A stretch of 40,125 nucleotides of DNA from contig CAKSIW010000015.1 of assembly GCA_934463175.1 (NCBI GenBank), forward strand, positions 1-40,125. The letters run 5' to 3'. Positions 31,665 through 39,970 of the stretch are shown piece after piece (position 1 is the first letter of the stretch; every line of letters begins with the position of its first letter). The notes under the pieces are model-generated. The model was given only the letters and a program-made list of their open reading frames with translations, searched no databases and was not told the origin of the DNA. This stretch comes from an uncultured Clostridia bacterium (lineage in GTDB: Bacteria; Bacillota; Clostridia; Monoglobales; Monoglobaceae). The position numbers were made by a program, and so were the translations under genes.

Positions 31665-32339
31665 ATGAAAGAAAAAATAATAGAATTTCTCACGGAAAAC
31701 GGAGCGGGCGAGGTAGGCTTTTGCAAACTTGACGCCGCAGAAAACCCGTTCGGTCTCGGATATGCAATATCCTTTGACATACCGCTTTCGCGGAGCATTG
31801 TTGACGGAATATGCACCGCGCCGACCCATACATATTTTCACCACTACAGAACGGTGAACACCCTGATTGACAATCTTTCCCTGAGAACGGGACTCATGCT
31901 TGCTCGCGAGGGCTATGCATATGCCCCGATTCCCGCGTCACAGTCTGTCTGCGGACTTCAGGGGATTTTTTCGCATAAATATGCCGCCGCACTTTCCGGC
32001 TTGGGATATGTCGGAAAAAGCGGCTTGTTCCTGTCGGCTAAATTCGGACCGCGGATTCGTCTCGGAACAATCCTGACCGACTGCCGCCTTGCGGACGGAA
32101 ATGCCGCGCCGCGCTCTCTGTGCGGTGACTGCTGCGCGTGCGTGAAGGCTTGCCCCGCAATGGCAATCACGGGCTGCGAGTGGACGCCCGGCGGCGAAAG
32201 GGACGAAATCATAGACGCGAAAGCGTGCAGCGACCATATGAAAAAGGCTTTTCAGCACATCGGGCGCGGCGCGGTATGCGGAATATGCATGAGGGTATGC
32301 CCAAAAGGAATACAAAATAAATGCGCCGAAGACGAATAA
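31665..32339 (+). CDS. QueG-like double [4Fe-4S] cluster protein
   Basis: A 224-residue Fe-S protein. The middle GLGYVGKSGLFLSAKFGPRI and two ferredoxin-like motifs, CGDCCACVKACPAM and CGICMRVCPKG, match the C-terminal half of epoxyqueuosine reductase and relatives. It lacks the usual N-terminal length (QueG is above 300 residues) and I do not see the HEAT-like end, so it is more likely a redox relative than QueG itself. The start is ATG at 31665 after AAGAGGAAC. It is transcribed separately from alaS. Confidence 0.75.
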   Translation: MKEKIIEFLTENGAGEVGFCKLDAAENPFGLGYAISFDIPLSRSIVDGICTAPTHTYFHHYRTVNTLIDNLSLRTGLMLAREGYAYAPIPASQSVCGLQGIFSHKYAAALSGLGYVGKSGLFLSAKFGPRIRLGTILTDCRLADGNAAPRSLCGDCCACVKACPAMAITGCEWTPGGERDEIIDAKACSDHMKKAFQHIGRGAVCGICMRVCPKGIQNKCAEDE

Positions 32340-32344
32340 AACAG

Positions 32345-32373
32345 TTGACTATTCGGCTCACAGTTGGTATAAT
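32345..32373 (+). promoter_or_regulatory. Sigma-A promoter for alaS
   Basis: TTGACT (32345-32350), 17-base spacer, perfect TATAAT (32368-32373), followed by a short leader and GTGAGG. I see no T-box elements in the 57-base leader, so alaS is probably not controlled by uncharged tRNA. Confidence 0.8.
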
Positions 32374-32430
32374 AAAAGAATAATGCACCAACGGACGCAG
32401 AGGATAAAATAAAGTGAGGTAATATATTAA

Positions 32431-35052
32431 ATGGAAAAGCTTGGTTTGAATGAAATCAGAGAAAAGTTCCTTTCGTTTTTTGAATCGAAGGGTCATTTGC
32501 GGCTTCCGTCATTCCCGCTTGTACCGCAGAATGACGCAAGTCTGCTGCTGATTAACGCAGGTATGGCACCGCTGAAACCATATTTCACGGGAAAGGAAAC
32601 GCCGCCGAGAAAGCGCGTGACAACATGTCAGAAATGCATCAGAACTCCCGACATCGAGAGAGTCGGCAAGACTTCAAGACACGGCACGTTCTTTGAAATG
32701 CTCGGGAATTTCTCGTTCGGCGACTATTTCAAAAAGGAAGTCACCGCGTGGGCGTGGGAGTTCATAACCGAGGTGCTTGAAATCCCGACCGACAGGCTGT
32801 GGGTCAGCGTATATGAGGACGACAGCGAGGCGGTTGAGCTTTGGACAAAGAATGTCGGTGTTGACCCCGGCAGAATTGTCTATCTTGGCAAAGAGGACAA
32901 CTTCTGGGAAATCGGAACGGGTCCGTGCGGTCCCTGCTCCGAGATATATTTTGACCGCGGCGAGGAATACGGCTGCGGCAGCCCCGATTGTGCTGTCGGC
33001 TGTGACTGCGACAGATATGTCGAGTTCTGGAACCTTGTTTTCACACAGTTTGACAAGGACGAAAACGGAAACTATAACCGCCTGGCTCACCCGAACATTG
33101 ACACGGGCATGGGTCTTGAGCGTATGGCTTGCATAATGCAGGGCGTGACCTCCCTTTTCGAGGTTGACACAATCAGACGGGTGCTTGACCATGCTGCGGA
33201 GATGGCAGGCGTGAAATACGGCGCGGACGAGAAAACGGACATTTCCCTGCGCGTCATAACCGACCACATCAGAAGCACGGTGTTCCTGGTTTCGGACGGC
33301 GTCCTGCCCGACAATGAAGGACGCGGATATGTTCTCAGACGTCTCCTCAGACGCGCGGCGCGTCACGGCAGACTTCTCGGAATCCATGAGCCGTTCCTCT
33401 ATAAGCTTGCAAGAACGGTTGCAAGAGAGTCGGCGTCGGCATATCCCGAGCTGGAAGAAAAATTTGATTACATTGAAAAGGTGATTCAGACCGAGGAAGA
33501 ACGCTTCTCAAAAACGATTGACCAGGGTCTGGTTATCCTGAATGACTATATTTTCGCGCTCAAAGCGGACGGCAAAAACGTCCTTTCGGGCGAGCAGGCA
33601 TTCATGCTCTATGACACTTTCGGATTCCCGATTGACCTCACACGCGAGATAACCGAGGAGGCAGGCGTGGAGATTGACGAGACGGGCTTTGAAACGCTCA
33701 TGAACGAGCAGAAGGAAAAAGCACGCCGTGCGCGCGGCGATATGGAGGACGCAGGCTGGGACGAGGACGTTTTCATGGCACTCAAGGACGAGACTGTGTT
33801 TGTCGGATATGAAAGTGACGAATCGGAGGGCAAGCTCACGGCAATTGCCGAGGGCGGCGAGCTGAAGGACGAGGCGGCATGCGGCGCACATGTGACCGTG
33901 GTTCTTGATAAAACACCGTTCTATGCGGAAAGTGGCGGTCAGGTCGGAGACACGGGCGTGATTGAAGGCGCGGACTTCCGGATCAGAGTGAACGATACAA
34001 AGAAACAGAACGGAAAGTTTCTGCACATAGGCACGGTTGAGAGCGGCACGGCGCGCTGCGGCGAGAGCGTGGAGGCGAAGATAGATTCCGAGCGCAGACT
34101 GGCAATCAGACGCAATCATTCCGCGGCACATCTTCTTCAGGCGGCTCTCAAAAAGGTTCTCGGAAACCATGTTGCGCAGGCAGGCTCATATGTTTCGGAG
34201 GACAGAGTGAGATTTGACTTTTCACATTTCACCGCAATGACTGCGGAGGAGCTTGCACAAGTTGAGAAAATTGTGAATGAGGAAATTCTCCGTGCAACAC
34301 CTGTTGAAACGCGCGTCATGAGCATTGACGAGGCGAAAAAACTCGGTGCAACGGCATTGTTCGGCGAGAAATACGGTGAAACGGTCCGCGTTGTGAAGAT
34401 GGGCGATTTCAGCATGGAGTTCTGCGGCGGCTGTCATGCCGAAAACACGGGCAACATCGGACTGCTGAAGATTGTTTCGGAGAGCGGCGTTGCGGCAGGC
34501 GTGAGAAGAATTGAGGGCGTGACGGGATTTGGAGTGCTTGACCTGCTTGATGACACCGAGAAAACGGTGAGACATATTGCGGAGAGCGTGAAGAGCAACC
34601 CTGCCGAGGCGGAGAAAAAGGTTGAGAGTCTCTGCGAGGAGAACAAGAGCCTGAGACGCGAGCTGGAGAGTCTGAGAAGCAAGATGGCGAACAGCTCTGT
34701 GGGCAGCATTGCGGATAATGCTGAAGAGATTGGCGGAATCAAGGTCGTGACGGCACGGCTTGATGACGGACTGGATATGAACGCTCTGCGAACCGCGGGC
34801 GATAACTTGAAGAATAAGCTTGAATGTGCGGTGATTGTGCTTGCGTCCGCAGCGGAGGGCAAGGTCAATCTGATTGCGATGGCAACGCCGTCGGCAGTGA
34901 AGCTCGGCGCACATGCAGGCAATATAATCCGCGAGGCGGCGAAGATAACGGGCGGCGGAGGCGGCGGAAAGCCGGATTCCGCTCAGGCAGGCGGAAAGGA
35001 CGCATCAAAGCTCGATGAAGCCTTTGCGGCTGTGAAGAATTTGCTGAAATGA
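32431..35052 (+). CDS. alaS: Alanyl-tRNA synthetase
   Basis: An 873-residue class II enzyme charging tRNA-Ala. The catalytic N-terminus has FFESKGHLRLPSFPLVP and motif 2-type RHGTFFEMLGNFSFGDYF. The editing domain shows RRNHSAAHLLQAALKKVLG and the zinc-binding FCGGCHAENTG. The C-terminal DHHA1 domain ends in GGGGGGKPDSAQAGG. Full length and all metal ligands are present. HIT follows after 12 bases. Confidence 0.97.
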   Translation: MEKLGLNEIREKFLSFFESKGHLRLPSFPLVPQNDASLLLINAGMAPLKPYFTGKETPPRKRVTTCQKCIRTPDIERVGKTSRHGTFFEMLGNFSFGDYFKKEVTAWAWEFITEVLEIPTDRLWVSVYEDDSEAVELWTKNVGVDPGRIVYLGKEDNFWEIGTGPCGPCSEIYFDRGEEYGCGSPDCAVGCDCDRYVEFWNLVFTQFDKDENGNYNRLAHPNIDTGMGLERMACIMQGVTSLFEVDTIRRVLDHAAEMAGVKYGADEKTDISLRVITDHIRSTVFLVSDGVLPDNEGRGYVLRRLLRRAARHGRLLGIHEPFLYKLARTVARESASAYPELEEKFDYIEKVIQTEEERFSKTIDQGLVILNDYIFALKADGKNVLSGEQAFMLYDTFGFPIDLTREITEEAGVEIDETGFETLMNEQKEKARRARGDMEDAGWDEDVFMALKDETVFVGYESDESEGKLTAIAEGGELKDEAACGAHVTVVLDKTPFYAESGGQVGDTGVIEGADFRIRVNDTKKQNGKFLHIGTVESGTARCGESVEAKIDSERRLAIRRNHSAAHLLQAALKKVLGNHVAQAGSYVSEDRVRFDFSHFTAMTAEELAQVEKIVNEEILRATPVETRVMSIDEAKKLGATALFGEKYGETVRVVKMGDFSMEFCGGCHAENTGNIGLLKIVSESGVAAGVRRIEGVTGFGVLDLLDDTEKTVRHIAESVKSNPAEAEKKVESLCEENKSLRRELESLRSKMANSSVGSIADNAEEIGGIKVVTARLDDGLDMNALRTAGDNLKNKLECAVIVLASAAEGKVNLIAMATPSAVKLGAHAGNIIREAAKITGGGGGGKPDSAQAGGKDASKLDEAFAAVKNLLK

Positions 35053-35064
35053 GGAGGAGACGAA

Positions 35065-35409
35065 ATGCCGGATTGCATTTTCTGCAAGATTATTGACGGG
35101 GAAATACCGTCAGAGAAGGTATATGAGGACAGTGATGTGCTTGCATTCCGCGATATTGCACCGCAGGCACCGCAGCATATTGTTATAATTCCGAAGAAGC
35201 ATATAAAGTCGGCGAATGAGCTTGCGGAGGACACCGCTGAGGTTGTCGGCAAAGTGTTTCTTGCGGCAGGGAAGATTGCAAAGGAGCTTGGCTTTGCGGA
35301 AAACGGCTATCGCATTGTGAACAATTGCGGAGAGGACGGAGGACAGACAGTCGGACATCTGCATTTCCATCTGCTTGCGGGCAGGGGTTTGCAGTGGCCG
35401 CCGGGCTAG
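35065..35409 (+). CDS. HIT family nucleotide hydrolase (HinT-like)
   Basis: A 114-residue histidine-triad protein that hydrolyses nucleoside phosphoramidates and AMP-lysine type adducts. The N-terminal CIFCKIIDGEIPSEKVYED and the catalytic GGQTVGHLHFHLLAGR (H-x-H-x-H) are intact. Pairing with alaS in one operon suits its role in cleaning up aminoacyl-adenylate side products (inference). ATG follows GAGGAGGAGAC. Confidence 0.93.
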   Translation: MPDCIFCKIIDGEIPSEKVYEDSDVLAFRDIAPQAPQHIVIIPKKHIKSANELAEDTAEVVGKVFLAAGKIAKELGFAENGYRIVNNCGEDGGQTVGHLHFHLLAGRGLQWPPG

Positions 35410-35551
35410 AGAGTGGTGAAAAAAACGCGCAGAACGCAGACTGCTATGCGCAAACCTCACCTCTCGGCGTACATTAGTACGCCTTCGGGTAGCCCCAAAG
35501 GACACTTTGGGTTCGGTTTGCACATTCTGCACGTTTTTTTTCGACCACTCT
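35410..35551. repeat. 142-bp palindrome with two internal hairpins
   Basis: It starts on the base after the HIT stop codon. Outer arms AGAGTGGT/ACCACTCT, AAAAAAACG/CGTTTTTTT, GCAGAA/TTCTGC and GCAAACC/GGTTTGC enclose two perfect hairpins, GGCGTAC-ATTA-GTACGCC (35466-35483) and CCCAAAG-GACA-CTTTGGG (35494-35511). It is not related to the GCGCC...GGCGC units. It may end the alaS-HIT transcript. Confidence 0.8.
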
Positions 35552-35554
35552 CGC

Positions 35555-35880
35555 CGTAGCAGCACAAGCAATTATGCTCCGTCCTCCCTTGTCGGTCGGA
35601 CAATCGCTCTATGCTTGGCTGCGCCTCTATCCCAAAAAGTGTCGGCATCGTCGCAACGCAAGCGGTTGTGCTCCGTCCTTCCTGCTCGGTCGGACAGTCG
35701 CTCTGCGCTTGGTTGCTCCTCTTTCCCAAAAAGCAGAGCTTTTTGGGAACCCTAAACACTTTTCGGGAGCCCTAAACCCCCCAATGCAAGTGTGCTGCAC
35801 TTGCCACCCCCCTTTGGAAAAGGGGGGATGTTCGGTCAATTTACAATCGCCCGAATGTCGTTGCGGCATAGTTAGCGGTT
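35555..35880. repeat. X-module block
   Basis: Two X modules in minus orientation (GCTCCGTCCTCCCTTGTCGG and GCTCCGTCCTTCCTGCTCGG), the second ending CCCAAAAAGCAGAGCTTTTTGGG. A TTTTCGGGAGCCCTAAACCC segment and a CCCCCCTTTGGAAAAGGGGGG hairpin (about 35809-35827) follow; the latter resembles text at 13845-13860. No gene. Confidence 0.75.
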
Positions 35881-35905
35881 AATCCGCGAGGTGCATCTTC
35901 AAGTT

Positions 35906-36131
35906 GTGCCTTGTTGTTGGTCATGATGTCGGATTTTGCGAAGGGCAAGGATTTTTGACGTGAACCGTGCGCACGAATTAATCAATTTCCATAATGTGCG
36001 CACGGTTCAGCACAGCAAAGCCGCTGACTGCGGCTTTAATCTTTGCGGCGGCAAAAATCCTTTGTTTGAGCAACTAATCCGACACATGAGCAATAATCGG
36101 CGCACAGGGGGTGTGGGGGTGCACCCCCACA
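35906..36131 (-). repeat. Palindromic unit before citrate synthase
   Basis: Minus-oriented unit 35906-36103 with stem II 35962-36008 (GAACCGTGCGCAC allele) and stem I with AAAGCCGC/GCGGCTTT, then G-box 36112-36131 (TGTGGGGGTGCACCCCCACA). The loop of stem II is CGAATTAATCAATTTCCATAA-type, as in the copy at 10811. It ends 33 bases before the citrate synthase start. Confidence 0.88.
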
Positions 36132-36164
36132 GAAAAAGAAGTTTTTGAAGAAAGGAACATAAAC

Positions 36165-37520
36165 ATGACACGTGAATTTAACAGCTACATACAGAAAATA
36201 CTCGACAGACACAAAACGCTTTACAACATTCCCAAGCATTACTATGACGAATATAACGTGAAGCGCGGTCTCAGAAATGCCGACGGAACAGGTGTTCTTG
36301 CAGGAATCACCGCAATCGGCGAGGTTCACGGCTATGTCATGGACGAAGGCTCAAAGTCGCCGATTGCAGGTCAGCTCAGATACCGCGGAATCAGCATTGA
36401 GGACATAACAAACAGCTGTCTGAGAGAGAATCGGTTCGGCTTTGAGGAGGTCATATTCCTTCTGATTTTCGGCTATCTTCCGAAAGCAAAGGAGCTGCGC
36501 GACTTTTCCGAGGCACTTGCAACACGCAGAACCCTTCCCGAGAACTTCACCGAGGACATGATTCTGAAAGCTCCGAGCAACAACATCATGAACAAGCTTG
36601 CGCGTTCGGTTCTGGCACTGTATTCATATGATAACGCTGACCCGGACGATATACGCACCGACAACCTTTTCCGCCAGAGCCTTGAGCTGATTGCGCGTTT
36701 CCCAACCCTTATTGCATATGCATATGCGGCGAAGCGGCACTACTATGACGGAAAGAGCCTTGTTCTGCACAATCCCAACCCGAATCTTTCGGTTGCGGAA
36801 AACTTTCTGTATATGATCAGACCCGACCACAAATACACCGAGACAGAAGCAAAGGTTCTTGACCTTGCGCTCATGCTGCACGCGGAACACGGCGGCGGAA
36901 ACAACTCGGCTTTTGCAATCAGAGTTCTCTCGTCCAGCAACACCGACACATATTCCGCAGTTGCTGCGGCAATCGGTTCTCTCAAAGGTCCCAAGCACGG
37001 CGGCGCAAATCAGAAAACGCTTGCGCAGATGTCGGAAATCGAGAAAAATGTCAAGGATTGGAAGGACGAGAACGCGGTATATGACTATCTGTGCAGAATT
37101 GTCAGACGCGAGGCAGGCGACGGCAGCGGTCTGATATACGGTATCGGTCACGCAATCTACACCCTCTCCGACCCGAGAGCGGTGGTTCTGAAAGACTGCG
37201 CGAAAAAGCTTTCGGCAGAGCTGGGACATGAGGACGAGTTCGCGCTCTATGATTTGGTTGAACGGCTTGCACCGAAGGTTTTCGAGGCTGAAAAGGGAAT
37301 CACCGACCCGATGCCCGCAAATGTCGATTTCTATTCGGGCTTCATATATCAAATGCTGAACATTCCCGAGGAGCTTTACACGCCGATTTTCGCAATGGCG
37401 CGAATTGTCGGCTGGAGCGCACACAGAATCGAGGAGGTTCTCACGGGCGGCAGAATAATCCGTCCGGCATATAAGAGCGTTGTGAAACGCATTGAATACA
37501 CTCCGATTGACAAACGATGA
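36165..37520 (+). CDS. gltA: Citrate synthase
   Basis: A 451-residue enzyme condensing oxaloacetate and acetyl-CoA. Catalytic-region motifs are MLHAEHGGGNNSAF, LKGPKHGGAN and YGIGHAIYTLSDPRA, with both active-site histidines and the aspartate region (ANVDFYSGFIYQMLNIP) present. It is a Si-type enzyme of the longer bacterial class. ATG at 36165 follows AAAGGAAC. No own promoter is obvious because the upstream DNA is a repeat unit. It lies upstream of glnN, which links 2-oxoglutarate supply to ammonium assimilation. Confidence 0.95.
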   Translation: MTREFNSYIQKILDRHKTLYNIPKHYYDEYNVKRGLRNADGTGVLAGITAIGEVHGYVMDEGSKSPIAGQLRYRGISIEDITNSCLRENRFGFEEVIFLLIFGYLPKAKELRDFSEALATRRTLPENFTEDMILKAPSNNIMNKLARSVLALYSYDNADPDDIRTDNLFRQSLELIARFPTLIAYAYAAKRHYYDGKSLVLHNPNPNLSVAENFLYMIRPDHKYTETEAKVLDLALMLHAEHGGGNNSAFAIRVLSSSNTDTYSAVAAAIGSLKGPKHGGANQKTLAQMSEIEKNVKDWKDENAVYDYLCRIVRREAGDGSGLIYGIGHAIYTLSDPRAVVLKDCAKKLSAELGHEDEFALYDLVERLAPKVFEAEKGITDPMPANVDFYSGFIYQMLNIPEELYTPIFAMARIVGWSAHRIEEVLTGGRIIRPAYKSVVKRIEYTPIDKR

Positions 37521-37539
37521 AAATTTTTCAAAAAAACTA

Positions 37540-37568
37540 TTGACAAATTGAAAAATTGAGTGTATAAT
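37540..37568 (+). promoter_or_regulatory. Consensus sigma-A promoter for glnN
   Basis: TTGACA (37540-37545), 17-base spacer, TATAAT (37563-37568): a perfect match at both boxes. It is followed at once by the attenuator, so the unregulated rate would be high and control is probably at termination. Confidence 0.92.
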
Positions 37569-37578
37569 GCAGATATAG

Positions 37579-37620
37579 ACAGCAAAGGTGCTGTGGGGTA
37601 AACCTGCGGTACCTTTTTTT
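37579..37620 (+). promoter_or_regulatory. Attenuator/antiterminator leader of glnN (ANTAR-like)
   Basis: Two mutually exclusive folds. The antiterminator candidate is ACAGC-AAAGGT-GCTGT (37579-37594), with a six-base loop having A at position 1 and G at position 4, as in ANTAR-protein target hairpins. The terminator is AAAGGTGCTGTGGGG... paired with ...CCTGCGGTACCTTT (37584-37616), followed by a T-run to 37620. The terminator consumes the loop and 3-prime arm of the first hairpin. Only one hexaloop hairpin is visible, whereas the described ANTAR motif has two. Confidence 0.65.
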
Positions 37621-37664
37621 GTATAATATGAGGAAATTCAAAATTGAGACAGGGGGAGAAAACA

Positions 37665-39755
37665 ATGAGTAAAATTCCGGAACTGTTCGGGACAATGGTA
37701 TTCAACGAAAAGGTCATGAAAGAAAAGCTGCCAAAGGATACATATAAGGCACTGAAAAAGACCATGAACAACGGCGAGAGCCTGAAGCCCGACGTTGCAA
37801 ACGTTGTTGCGAACGCAATGAAGGACTGGGCGATTGAAAAGGGTGCAACGCACTTCACACATTGGTTCCAGCCGATGACGGGCATAACCGCCGAGAAGCA
37901 TGACAGCTTCATCGCACCTGCGGCAAACGGCGAGGTTATCATGGAGTTCTCGGGAAAAGAGCTGATTAAAGGTGAGCCTGACGCGTCATCATTCCCGTCG
38001 GGCGGTCTGCGCGCGACATTCGAGGCGAGAGGATATACGGCTTGGGACCCGACATCATATGCGTTCATCAAGGACGGCACTCTTTGCATTCCCACCGCGT
38101 TCTGCTCATACGGCGGTGAAGCACTTGACAAGAAAACACCGCTGCTCCGTTCAATGGAGGCGGTCAGCAGTCAGGCAGTCAGAATCCTGAAGCTGTTCGG
38201 CAAGGACAATGTGACAAGAGTCCTTTCAACAGTCGGACCTGAGCAGGAATATTTCCTGATTGATAAGGAAATGTTCGACAAGAGAAAAGATTTGATATAT
38301 TGCGGACGCACTCTGTTCGGAACTCCCGCACCGAAGGGTCAGGAGCTGGAGGATCACTATTTCGGAAACCTGAAACCGCGTGTTTCGGCTTTCATGAAGG
38401 AGCTTGACGAGGAGCTTTGGAAACTGGGCATTCTGGCAAAGACAAAGCACAACGAGGTTGCGCCGGCACAGCATGAGCTTGCGCCGATATTCACCACAAC
38501 GAACATCGCAACCGACCACAACCAGCTGACAATGGAGATGATGAAGGTCGTTGCGGCACGTCACGGCATGACCTGTCTGCTCCATGAAAAGCCGTTTGAC
38601 GGCATAAACGGAAGCGGAAAGCACAACAACTGGTCGCTTTCGACAAATCTGGGCGAGAACCTTCTCGAACCCGGCAAGTCGCCGCATGACAATGCACAGT
38701 TCCTTGTGTTCCTCTGCGCGGTCATCAGTGCGGTTCACAAGCACCAGGATTTGCTCAGAATTTCTGCGGCAAGTGCGGGCAATGACCATAGACTGGGTGC
38801 GAACGAAGCACCGCCGGCGATTGTTTCAATGTTCCTCGGCAGCGAGCTGACTGAGGTTCTGGACGCAATCAAAGCAGACAGCGACTATGAAGGCACAAGC
38901 CGCGAGACCATGAAGGTCGGCGTGAGCGTGCTGCCCGAGTTCCCGAAGGATTCAACCGACAGAAACCGCACATCGCCGTTTGCGTTCACGGGCAACAAGT
39001 TTGAGTTCCGTATGCTTGGCTCAAAGGATTCAATTGCGTGCACAAACATCATGCTGAACACAATCGTTGCAGATGAGCTGAAAACCTTTGCGGACGAACT
39101 GGAGAAGGCTGATGACTTCCTCGGTGCGGTTCACGATTTGGTTAAGAAGGTTCTGCGTGAGCATGAAGCGATCATATTCAACGGCAACGGCTATTCCGAC
39201 GAATGGGTTGAGGAGGCTGAAAAGAGAGGTCTGCTGAACCTCAAAACAACCGTTGATGCACTGCCGTATTACATCAAGCCCGAGAACATCGAACTGTTCA
39301 AGAGACACGGCGTATACAGCGAGAACGAGATGAAGGCACGTTATGAGATTCTGATGGAGGAATACAGCAAGGTCATCAACATCGAGGCTCTCACAATGGT
39401 TGAGATGGTGAAGAAGGACTATAGCCCTGCAATCAGCGAATATCAGAGAAGTCTCTGCGACACGATTTTGTCTAAGAAGGCGGTTTGCGAGTCGCTTCCG
39501 TGTGTTGAGGAGACCGAGACGCTCAAGAAGATTGCGGCTGCGGCTGACGAGATATTTGCAAAGAACAATGAGCTTGACGCGGCGCTCAAGGCAGTGCCTG
39601 CAGGCGACGCGTCCGAGGTTGCGGTGTATTATAAGGACAATATTGTTCCGAAAATGCAGGAGCTTCGTGCGCTTGTTGATTCGGTTGAGGCGGACGCTGA
39701 CCGTGAGTTCTGGCCTGTTCCGTCATATGGAGACATCATTTTCAGCGTGAAATAG
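37665..39755 (+). CDS. glnN: Glutamine synthetase, type III
   Basis: A 696-residue type III enzyme making glutamine from glutamate, ammonium and ATP. The N-terminus has THFTHWFQPMTGITAEKHDSF. The catalytic core has STVGPEQEYFLID, HNEVAPAQHELAP, NGSGKHNNWSLSTN and NRTSPFAFTGNKFEFRM. ATG at 37665 is preceded by GGGGGAG. The message begins at the consensus promoter at 37540 and passes the attenuator. Confidence 0.97.
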   Translation: MSKIPELFGTMVFNEKVMKEKLPKDTYKALKKTMNNGESLKPDVANVVANAMKDWAIEKGATHFTHWFQPMTGITAEKHDSFIAPAANGEVIMEFSGKELIKGEPDASSFPSGGLRATFEARGYTAWDPTSYAFIKDGTLCIPTAFCSYGGEALDKKTPLLRSMEAVSSQAVRILKLFGKDNVTRVLSTVGPEQEYFLIDKEMFDKRKDLIYCGRTLFGTPAPKGQELEDHYFGNLKPRVSAFMKELDEELWKLGILAKTKHNEVAPAQHELAPIFTTTNIATDHNQLTMEMMKVVAARHGMTCLLHEKPFDGINGSGKHNNWSLSTNLGENLLEPGKSPHDNAQFLVFLCAVISAVHKHQDLLRISAASAGNDHRLGANEAPPAIVSMFLGSELTEVLDAIKADSDYEGTSRETMKVGVSVLPEFPKDSTDRNRTSPFAFTGNKFEFRMLGSKDSIACTNIMLNTIVADELKTFADELEKADDFLGAVHDLVKKVLREHEAIIFNGNGYSDEWVEEAEKRGLLNLKTTVDALPYYIKPENIELFKRHGVYSENEMKARYEILMEEYSKVINIEALTMVEMVKKDYSPAISEYQRSLCDTILSKKAVCESLPCVEETETLKKIAAAADEIFAKNNELDAALKAVPAGDASEVAVYYKDNIVPKMQELRALVDSVEADADREFWPVPSYGDIIFSVK

Positions 39756-39788
39756 GATTCGGCTGAATTATTTAAAGAAAATACCGAG

Positions 39789-39844
39789 GCACAATGGCGT
39801 GCATATCGAGGGGCGGCAGCGCCCTTGGATATGTGCGCCTTTTT
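39789..39844 (+). terminator. Terminator with competing hexaloop hairpin after glnN
   Basis: The terminator stem GGCGTGCATATC pairs with GATATGTGCGCC around an inner AGGGGCG/CGCCCTT stem (39796-39839), followed by TTTTT. Overlapping its 5-prime arm is GCAC-AATGGC-GTGC (39789-39802), again a six-base loop with A1 and G4. A second hairpin, ATGGAAGAAGAGAG/CTCTCTTTTTCCAT, lies at 39919-39956. Confidence 0.7.
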
Positions 39845-39970
39845 GTCGGGTGTCGGACAGAAATAACTTTGGTATTTAGACTTTTGCGGTCTATTTACAT
39901 ATATAAAACCTATCCTAAATGGAAGAAGAGAGGCGTGAAAGTCTCTCTTTTTCCATAAATACTTTTTTTA

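Noticed and set aside
32374..32430. T-box leader before alaS
   Set aside because: The leader is too short and has no T-box sequence or terminator.
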